DNA of 43,275 nucleotides from Pseudomonadaceae bacterium. Its GTDB lineage: Bacteria; Pseudomonadota; Gammaproteobacteria; Pseudomonadales; Halomonadaceae. The DNA is taken from positions 1 through 43,275 of the forward strand of contig JAAYGA010000327.1 in assembly GCA_012727935.1 (NCBI GenBank), read 5' to 3'. Shown here one piece after another: positions 36,578 through 43,275 of the stretch. Below the pieces are notes generated by a model. That model ran no database searches and was not told where the DNA came from. It saw only the letters and a program-made list of their open reading frames with translations. A program made the position numbers and the translations under genes. The stretch's first letter is position 1. Every line of letters starts with the position of its first letter.

Positions 36578-37786
36578 ATGTTTTTGCGTGATTTTGAACT
36601 GTCAAGAATAACGCCTGAACACCTTAAAGTGAGTCAGCCGGTGCCTTGGTCTATCTATGACGAGTTTGGCAAGCTGTTAATGGCTAAGGGCTCTATTTTG
36701 CGCTCCGACAGGCAAAAAGAAATTCTTACGCGAGTTGGCCTGTTTGCAAATGAAATAGAACCTGATCCTGAAAGCCTGTTACCTCAGCCTATTAAGTTTC
36801 ACCGTAAAGTTAACCCCTTTGCAGAATTTGACGAACTTTGCTTAAAGCTTGAGGAAGTATTTAAGCTAATTGAATCAGAAACGCCCAATGGCAGCGTTAT
36901 TAAAAAACGGGTTTACGATATAGCCACCCACATTCAAGGACTCGTTAGCTATGATAGCGACGCCTTATTAGGTGCGGTGCATTTGGCTGATCAGTTTCCT
37001 TACCATGTACACCACCCCATGCAAATAGCAGTATTAACAGAGCTAATTCTTGAGCGTTTACAAGTAGAGCAGGTGGTTCGCTTGTCGGTATTGGCAGCTG
37101 CCCTAACGGGTAACCTAGCCATGAACCCTTACCAACAACGCTTGCATCAGCAGAAAACACCTTTAAATGATCAGCAGCGTGAAGTAATTAATCGCCACCC
37201 TTTGCAAAGTATGCAAAAGCTAGAAGCCGCTGGGGTAGACGATGCATTATGGTTAGAACTAGTGGCGCAACACCATGAAAAATTAGATGGCACAGGTTAC
37301 CCACGAAACCTTGTAGGCGACGCTATTCGTCGTGAAGCAAGGATTTTAGCCCTAGCCGATGTTTATACCGCAATGGTTACCCACCGGCCTTACCGTAACC
37401 CCATTAAACACAAAGACTCTTTGCGTGATATTTTCACTCAACGCGGCAGCAAGTTTGATTCCAAACTTACTCTAGTGTTCTTGAATGAGTTGGGGGTTTA
37501 CCCACCCGGTGTTTATGTAAGGTTAAATAATGGTGAACTGGCCGTTGTAATAGGCCGAACACCTAACCCACGCTCACCTTTAGTGGCAAGCATTAAAAAA
37601 ACTGATGGCGAGTTCTTTTTATCGCCTAGGCGACGCAATACAGAAAATGAACAATTTGCTATTCGTAGTGCTTGCAATGTAAGTGAACGAATAAAAGTAA
37701 ACCCTGCTACGCTTTGGGGCATTCAAGCCATTAGAGTTAATAGTGTGAATACTGCCGATTTATCGTCTATTGCTGATTTAATCTAG
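36578..37786 (+). CDS. Degenerate HD-GYP domain protein
   Basis: The 402-residue protein has an N-terminal domain (about 1-75, with VPWSIYDEFGKLLMAKGSIL) and an HD-GYP domain (about 110-305). A beta-rich C-terminal segment (PGVYVRLNNGELAVVIGRTPNPRSP) follows. Active HD-GYP proteins hydrolyse cyclic-di-GMP. Here H146, H207, HHEKLDGTGYP (232-242) and ADVYTAMVTHRPYR remain. The central HDIGK is replaced: AALLHDIGK becomes AAALTGNLA, removing the HD metal ligands. Phosphodiesterase activity is therefore doubtful; nucleotide binding or protein interaction is more likely. I start at 36578, with AAGGA upstream. It follows ODP copy 2 by 27 bases and is probably cotranscribed. Confidence 0.88.
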   Translation: MFLRDFELSRITPEHLKVSQPVPWSIYDEFGKLLMAKGSILRSDRQKEILTRVGLFANEIEPDPESLLPQPIKFHRKVNPFAEFDELCLKLEEVFKLIESETPNGSVIKKRVYDIATHIQGLVSYDSDALLGAVHLADQFPYHVHHPMQIAVLTELILERLQVEQVVRLSVLAAALTGNLAMNPYQQRLHQQKTPLNDQQREVINRHPLQSMQKLEAAGVDDALWLELVAQHHEKLDGTGYPRNLVGDAIRREARILALADVYTAMVTHRPYRNPIKHKDSLRDIFTQRGSKFDSKLTLVFLNELGVYPPGVYVRLNNGELAVVIGRTPNPRSPLVASIKKTDGEFFLSPRRRNTENEQFAIRSACNVSERIKVNPATLWGIQAIRVNSVNTADLSSIADLI

Positions 37787-37842
37787 TTTTTTAGGTGGGT
37801 TTTAATTAGTAATCTAAAAGTAGCATTAAAAAAACCATTGAA

Positions 37843-37866
37843 CAGCCCTGCTAACAAGTAGGGCTG
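37843..37866. terminator. Probable bidirectional terminator, HD-GYP gene / elbB
   Basis: CAGCCCT and AGGGCTG pair around a 10-base loop in the gap between two convergent genes. On plus it is followed by CTTGGTTTTAG; on minus a run of seven T residues lies eight bases after the stem. The T tract placement is not ideal on either strand. Confidence 0.5.
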
Positions 37867-37905
37867 CTTGGTTTTAGCTTAGAGTGACTTTAAGTTAATT
37901 TAGTT

Positions 37906-38580
37906 TTAAGCCATTTCTAAAACTTTATCGACTAGCTTAAAAATACCTGCTTTAGCTTCAGTAATGCGTGTGGCTAGCATGTAGGCTGGTGTGCTAATCA
38001 CCTTATGGCTTTTGTCGACAACAATGGCATCAACTGGGCAGCTTTTATGCAGCGAACCCATGCTAGTCATTGCACCTTCAACTGCAGCATCTTGCCCTAC
38101 AGTGCAAAGAATACCGGGTTGAATAAGCTTGGCTGTAATGGCTGGTGTGATGCACATTAGGCCAATGGGTTTTTCAGCTTTATAAAAAGCCTGCACAAAA
38201 GCTTGTACGTCTGAGTCAACCGAACAGTCTGCGCCTTCACTGGCAAAGGTAGAGAAGTTTTTAGCCACACCAAAACCGCCTGGTAAAATAACGGCATCGT
38301 AATCGGCAGGGTTAGCTGCCGATAAAGCAATGATGTTACCCCTTGCTAAACGGGCAGCTTCAACTAAAAGATTGCGGCTAGCAGCCCCACCGGGTTGGCT
38401 GTCGCTTACTTCTTCACCTGTTTGGTGATTAATAACTTGGGCTAGGGGTTTATCAGGTGCAATAAACTGATAGTCAGCATTTTGTTCATCTAAGCGCAGC
38501 AGTGTTAAGACAGTTTCATAAATTTCCGCACCGTCATAAACGCCACAACCAGCAATAAGTAAAGCAACTTTCTTAGTCAT
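37906..38580 (-). CDS. elbB: Isoprenoid biosynthesis glyoxalase ElbB
   Basis: ElbB is a DJ-1/class I amidotransferase-fold protein with glyoxalase activity in vitro; its name comes from a genetic link to isoprenoid synthesis. The 224-residue protein starts MTKKVALLIAGCGVYDGAEIYE. It has ILPGGFGVAKNFSTFA, the nucleophile cysteine in IGLMCITPA, and the HKSCPVDAIVVD segment of the family. The start at 38580 has AAGGG eight bases upstream and fits the usual length; the track start adds 11 residues. It is divergent from hemB. Confidence 0.92.
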   Translation of the reverse strand: MTKKVALLIAGCGVYDGAEIYETVLTLLRLDEQNADYQFIAPDKPLAQVINHQTGEEVSDSQPGGAASRNLLVEAARLARGNIIALSAANPADYDAVILPGGFGVAKNFSTFASEGADCSVDSDVQAFVQAFYKAEKPIGLMCITPAITAKLIQPGILCTVGQDAAVEGAMTSMGSLHKSCPVDAIVVDKSHKVISTPAYMLATRITEAKAGIFKLVDKVLEMA

Positions 38581-38672
38581 TATTTTTACCCTTAAGTAGT
38601 TTAAAACACCCATAGAATTTAGCTGCCTATTAGCCTAGAGGCAAACTCTTGCCATTAAATATTGCTTTGGGC

Positions 38673-38681
38673 TGATATACT
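38673..38681 (+). promoter_or_regulatory. Extended -10 promoter of hemB
   Basis: TGATATACT fits TGnTATAAT with one mismatch in the -10 and lies 48 bases before the hemB start codon. No strong -35 is seen at the normal distance. Confidence 0.45.
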
Positions 38682-38719
38682 TAGGTTAACATTCAGCAAT
38701 TCCTCTTCTATTTTTGTGA

Positions 38720-39730
<1,011 letters not shown>

Positions 39731-39764
39731 TTTATTAAATTAGTAAATTAAGAGGCAGGGAAAG

Positions 39765-41969
39765 ATGGCGATTAAACCCGAAGTATTAAGTCAACCCGAC
39801 ACCAATACACCCACCGTTTTAGTGGTTACTCCCCGTGCCACTTTACGCATTAACCAAAGTAAAAGCGGTGTTCGGCGGCGCAAGTCAGATGACAGCATTG
39901 ATTTAGATGCCCCCGATCTTTACTTTAATCGCGAACTTTCCCACCTACAATTTAATATTCGGGTGCTAGAACAATCCTTAGATTCTAGTCACCCCTTATT
40001 AAACAGGCTGTTTTTCCTACTTATTTTTTCTAGTAATTTAGATGAGTTTTTTGAAATTCGTGTGGCTGGTTTGCGTCATCAAGTAGCCATAGATAGAGAA
40101 AAATCAGCAGCCGATGGTATGCGCCCAACTGAAATACTTAAAGAAATATCACGCCTCTGCCATGAACAGGTAGAACGCCAATATGCTTTATTAAATGAAG
40201 TGTTAATTCCGGCAATGGAAGCAGAAAAAATACGCTTTATTCGCCGTAACCAATGGACAAAAGAACAGGCAGCTTGGGTTGAAGCGTTTTTTAACAATGA
40301 AATTTTGCCCGTTACCAGCCCCATAGGGCTAGACCCTTCACACCCCTTTCCACGCCTAGTGAATAAAAGTTTAAACTTTATTGTTTCTTTGGAAGGTAAG
40401 GATGCGTTTGGGCGTGAAGGTGGCCTTGCCATTTTACCTGCTCCCCGTTCTTTACCACGCTTATTGCGCCTGCCCGACGAGCTTTGTGATGGCGGTGATA
40501 ATTTTGTTTTCTTATCTTCAATGATTCATGCCCATGCTAAATCTCTTTTTCCGGGCATGAAAGTTAAAGGCTGTTACCAGTTTAGATTAACCCGTAACGC
40601 AGATTTAGCCGTTAATTCTGAAGAAGTTTCTGATTTGGCCAGTGCTTTAAGGGGCGAGCTTTTATCGCGACATTATGGCGATGCAGTGCGTTTGGAAGTG
40701 GCAGACAACTGCCCCGCAGAACTGGCCAATTTTCTATTGAAACAGTTTTCTTTAACCGAAGAAGAACTGTATTGCGTTAACGGCCCTGTTAATTTGAATC
40801 GCTTAATGGCCGCTATGGGGCAGATAGACAGACCCGACTTACACTACAAGCCCTTCACTTCAGGCTTGCCCAAGCCTTTACGCAAAGAAGCCGGTTCAAT
40901 TTTTAACGCCATTCGCCAAGGCGATTTATTACTTCATCACCCCTTTGAGAGCTTTTCACCCGTTGAAGATTTACTGCGTGAAGCAGCCAACGACCCAGAT
41001 GTAGTGGCTATAAAACAAACCCTTTACCGCACCGGTGCAGATTCTAATATTGTTAACGCCTTGGTTGAAGCAGCACGTAACGGCAAAGAAGTAACCGTTG
41101 TTATCGAGCTACGCGCGCGCTTTGATGAAGCCGATAACCTAACCCTAGCCAGCCGTTTACAAGAAGCCGGAGCCATCGTTATTTATGGTGTGGTGGCCTA
41201 TAAAACTCACGCCAAAATGATGCACCTATTGCGCCGTGAACAAGGCAGCTTAAAACCCTATGCACACCTAAGCACTGGTAACTACCACGCTAAAACTGCA
41301 CGTCTTTATACTGACTATGGTTTATTAACTGCCAACCAAGACATTTGTGACGATGTACATAAGGTTTTTTTACAGCTGTGTGGCATGGGGCAGGTGTTGA
41401 ATATGCGTAAATTGCTTCATGCGCCCTTTACGCTGCACAAAAAAATATTAGAAATGATTGACCGAGAAACCGAGCTGGCAATCGCAGGCAAAAAAGCACG
41501 AATTATTATTAAAGTTAACGCCATTACTGAACCCAAGCTAATTAAAGCACTTTATCGTGCTAGCCAAGCAGGGGTTGAAATTGATTTAATTGTGCGCGGC
41601 ATTTGTTGCTTAAAGCCGGGCATTGCTGAAGTATCCGAAAACATTAGGGTGCGTTCTATTATTGGGCGTTTTTTAGAACATACTCGAGTATTTAATTTTT
41701 ATAATGATGGTAAAGAAGACATTTATTGTGCCAGTGCAGACCTAATGGAACGCAACCTGTTTCACCGCGTAGAAACCTGCTTCCCTTTACTTGATTCACG
41801 TTTAGCTAATCGAGTGCGTAAAGATTTAAAAACCTATTTGCTAGATAACTGCCAAAGCTGGGAACTGCAAAGTGATGGGCAATATTTGCTTAATTCACCT
41901 GCTGAAGGAGAGGCTGAAGTCAGCGTACAGGAAACACTCTTAGATGCTTATGCAGAAAAACTCAATTAA
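39765..41969 (+). CDS. ppk1: Polyphosphate kinase PPK1
   Basis: PPK1 reversibly polymerises the gamma phosphate of ATP into inorganic polyphosphate at the inner membrane. H482 in VAYKTHAKMMHL is the expected phosphorylated histidine, and the second histidine lies in LSTGNYHAKTARLYTDYG. The start of the conserved core is YFNRELSHLQFNIRVLEQS. At 734 residues it has about 45 extra N-terminal residues (with a basic stretch VRRRKSDD) compared with the 688 of E. coli. AGGCAGGGAAAG precedes the ATG. A terminator follows. Confidence 0.97.
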   Translation: MAIKPEVLSQPDTNTPTVLVVTPRATLRINQSKSGVRRRKSDDSIDLDAPDLYFNRELSHLQFNIRVLEQSLDSSHPLLNRLFFLLIFSSNLDEFFEIRVAGLRHQVAIDREKSAADGMRPTEILKEISRLCHEQVERQYALLNEVLIPAMEAEKIRFIRRNQWTKEQAAWVEAFFNNEILPVTSPIGLDPSHPFPRLVNKSLNFIVSLEGKDAFGREGGLAILPAPRSLPRLLRLPDELCDGGDNFVFLSSMIHAHAKSLFPGMKVKGCYQFRLTRNADLAVNSEEVSDLASALRGELLSRHYGDAVRLEVADNCPAELANFLLKQFSLTEEELYCVNGPVNLNRLMAAMGQIDRPDLHYKPFTSGLPKPLRKEAGSIFNAIRQGDLLLHHPFESFSPVEDLLREAANDPDVVAIKQTLYRTGADSNIVNALVEAARNGKEVTVVIELRARFDEADNLTLASRLQEAGAIVIYGVVAYKTHAKMMHLLRREQGSLKPYAHLSTGNYHAKTARLYTDYGLLTANQDICDDVHKVFLQLCGMGQVLNMRKLLHAPFTLHKKILEMIDRETELAIAGKKARIIIKVNAITEPKLIKALYRASQAGVEIDLIVRGICCLKPGIAEVSENIRVRSIIGRFLEHTRVFNFYNDGKEDIYCASADLMERNLFHRVETCFPLLDSRLANRVRKDLKTYLLDNCQSWELQSDGQYLLNSPAEGEAEVSVQETLLDAYAEKLN

Positions 41970-42042
41970 CTATTTTTAGGTTAGCAAGCCCTAGGTTAAT
42001 GACTTATGGACTTAAGGCTAAGCATTAATTAAGCAACTAGTT

Positions 42043-42092
42043 AAGGGGTTAGCTTGGCCGTGTAAGTCTGTGTTAGGCTAATCCCCTTTTTT
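42043..42092 (+). terminator. Rho-independent terminator after ppk1
   Basis: AAGGGGTTAGC (42043-42053) pairs with GCTAATCCCCTT (42077-42088) with one bulged base around a 23-base loop, followed by a T tract. The loop is long but the stem is strong. Confidence 0.7.
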
Positions 42093-42139
42093 AAAAGCCT
42101 TCATTTTTTATTCGTAATGGTTTTAATGGAAATCTTAAC

Positions 42140-42469
42140 ATGACAAAAAAAATGGTTAATCTAACCCCGCAGGTTGCTGGCTTGTGCTGGATAAAAGCAG
42201 AACAATGGTCTCGTTTGTTGGAAGTGGCGGAAGACAAAGCTAGCCTTGAAGCCACTTGGCAAGAATGGGAAGCTAAAAGCTTAGAAATGATTGAAGTCTT
42301 TGCAACACGCAATATTTTAATTGAAAAGATTGCCGTCGATGTTGAAGATTTAATTAACTGGTGCCAAGAACGCGAAAAACCAGTAAGTGCCGCAACCCGT
42401 GCTGAATATGTTACAGCTTTAATGATGGAACAAAAAAAGCTGCACAACGAAAAAACAACCTGCCACTAA
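42140..42469 (+). CDS. Small unknown protein
   Basis: I do not recognise this 109-residue protein. It is soluble, rich in Glu, Lys and Ala, and predicted mainly helical (EDKASLEATWQEWEAKSLEMIEVFA, then DVEDLINWCQEREKPVSAATRAEYVTALMMEQKKL), with three cysteines and no obvious motif. GGAA about ten bases before the ATG is a weak ribosome site. Codon use resembles its neighbours and the opposite-strand ORF here is a shadow. It lies between the ppk1 terminator and the convergent DUF3087 gene, six bases from that gene's stop. Confidence 0.6.
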   Translation: MTKKMVNLTPQVAGLCWIKAEQWSRLLEVAEDKASLEATWQEWEAKSLEMIEVFATRNILIEKIAVDVEDLINWCQEREKPVSAATRAEYVTALMMEQKKLHNEKTTCH

Positions 42470-42475
42470 TCCGCC

Positions 42476-43003
42476 TTAAACTTCCAACTCTGCCAAGGCT
42501 TGTAACCAACTAGGGTCTAAATAATTCAAGTTGGTTTCCATGCCTAGCTGCTGCATTTTTTGTTCAGTGGCTAACTTTTCTACTTTTAGTTCAAGCAAAG
42601 CAGTGTCATCACCTTCAAGGCGATGCATCTGTTCCAAGGCTTGGTGATAAAAATGTAGCAGCTTTAAAGCTTCAGCTTGGTCTGTTGCTGCCAAGGTTTT
42701 AATGCTGTGCATCTTGTTAGTAACGCGCATTAAGTTACGCTTTAAATGCCAGCCATAAACAGCTTCACGCATAAACGGCTGTTGGCTGAAAACCATTTTC
42801 ACTAGCAAGAAGGTTATTGCTAGCCCCAGTAAAACACCCAACAAGTTAAGGCGAAAATGGTTGCCGCCGGGTGTTCCCCAAATAATAACCAGCAAGCTAG
42901 ACAAGCCCATGCCAAGTGAGGCAAAAACAACAATTAAAATTAAACTGCTTTTACGTGTGCGCTGGCGGTAATCTTTAGGGTCTATATTTTGTAAAGTAAA
43001 CAT
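42476..43003 (-). CDS. DUF3087 membrane protein
   Basis: The 175-residue protein has two membrane helices (about 20-42 and 51-69), separated by a short periplasmic turn with FRLNLLGVLLGL. A cytoplasmic helical domain (MREAVYGWHLKRNLMRVTNKMHSIK ... LHFYHQALEQMHRLEGDD) follows. This matches the DUF3087 pattern; the function is not known. AGGAAG four bases before the ATG is a good ribosome site. It follows the partial gene at the right edge by eight bases and is probably in its operon. Confidence 0.75.
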   Translation of the reverse strand: MFTLQNIDPKDYRQRTRKSSLILIVVFASLGMGLSSLLVIIWGTPGGNHFRLNLLGVLLGLAITFLLVKMVFSQQPFMREAVYGWHLKRNLMRVTNKMHSIKTLAATDQAEALKLLHFYHQALEQMHRLEGDDTALLELKVEKLATEQKMQQLGMETNLNYLDPSWLQALAELEV

Positions 43004-43011
43004 TTTACTTC

Positions 43012-43275
43012 CTATTTTTCAGCCAACCCTTGTACAGGATAAAGCGTATAAATTTTGAAAAACTCTTCGCGTGAAAAAGTTTGGATTAGGTTTTTACTGT
43101 AAGCAATTTTACGGTTTTTTTGTAAATCAAAACCCTTGTAATTCAAAAGCTGTAAACAGCTAGCACAAACTTGACGTGCCGTAGACAACTCACCTAGGGG
43201 TAGGTTTCCTGTGCGGCGAGTGCTAACCCAAATAGCTTGGTTGGCAGGCCAGCTTTGCGTAGTGCTGCATTGGGC
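43012..43275 (-). CDS. Unknown protein, 3' part only (cut by window edge)
   Basis: An open frame of 87 codons runs from the right edge to a TAG at 43012. I translated it by hand; it is not in the track. The sequence includes ANQAIWVSTRRTGNLPLGEL, then RQVCASCLQLLNYKGFDLQ with a CxxC pair, and ends FFKIYTLYPVQGLAEK. The upstream part, containing the start, is outside the window. I do not recognise the family. The eight-base gap to the DUF3087 start supports a real gene in the same operon. Confidence 0.6.
   Translation of the reverse strand, partial: AQCSTTQSWPANQAIWVSTRRTGNLPLGELSTARQVCASCLQLLNYKGFDLQKNRKIAYSKNLIQTFSREEFFKIYTLYPVQGLAEK

Overview
The window reads as housekeeping chromosome of a free-living gammaproteobacterium, most likely in the Oceanospirillales/Pseudomonadales. 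The base composition leans AT (judged by eye, not counted). Several gene orders match ones known from Pseudomonas: radC-coaBC-dut-algC-argB-slmA, argS-SPOR-hslVU-DUF971, and ubiE-ubiJ-ubiB-hisE-tatABC. Another block, nudE/yrfG-hslR-hslO-pckA, matches the enterobacterial order. A Marinospirillum-like genus is a guess only. I see no transposase, integrase, phage gene, CRISPR array or tRNA.

Layout. 1-217: tandem promoters and boxA leader of an rRNA operon that runs off the left edge on the minus strand. 226-2596: a small YgaP-type membrane protein, an unknown membrane protein, and the overlapping nudE-cysQ pair. 2766-6529: yrfG-hslR-hslO-pckA. 6639-7854: bioY behind a probable BirA operator, then a Tat-exported high-potential iron-sulfur protein. 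7917-11995: a PilJ-domain chemoreceptor, an MscS channel, and a radical-SAM protein of the lysine 2,3-aminomutase family. 12021-16760 (minus): coaBC-dut-algC-argB-slmA. 16844-21677: radC, rpmB, rpmG (missing from the ORF track), mutM, and a tight run SirB2-YcxB-gcvH-thioesterase-DUF2971. 21695-24514 (minus): hisBHAF. 24651-34766: PanZ-like acetyltransferase, argS, SPOR protein, hslVU, DUF971, ubiE-ubiJ-ubiB, hisE, tatABC. 34849-37786: two tandem di-iron beta-lactamase-fold proteins and a degenerate HD-GYP protein. 37906-43275: elbB (minus), hemB, ppk1, an unknown small gene, a DUF3087 gene and a cut-off gene at the right edge.

How the genes connect. UbiE, UbiJ and UbiB serve aerobic quinone synthesis, TatABC exports folded redox proteins, and the HiPIP upstream carries a twin-arginine signal that would need that exporter. 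HisB/H/A/F and HisE belong to histidine synthesis, but hisI, which normally sits next to hisE in pseudomonads, is absent. HslVU, HslO, HslR and the SPOR protein belong to proteostasis and division.

The best candidate for something not well described is 34849-37786. Two paralogous ODP-type (oxygen-binding di-iron) proteins retain all six expected metal ligands. They are followed by an HD-GYP protein that keeps GYP but has lost the catalytic HD pair, and a near-consensus FNR/Anr site lies just upstream. This suggests an oxygen-responsive signalling module in which an inactive HD-GYP acts as an effector; that function is inference. Other points of interest are an orphan KamA-family radical-SAM enzyme with an altered substrate motif, the gcvH-containing accessory operon, and an extended dyad around the bioY operator.
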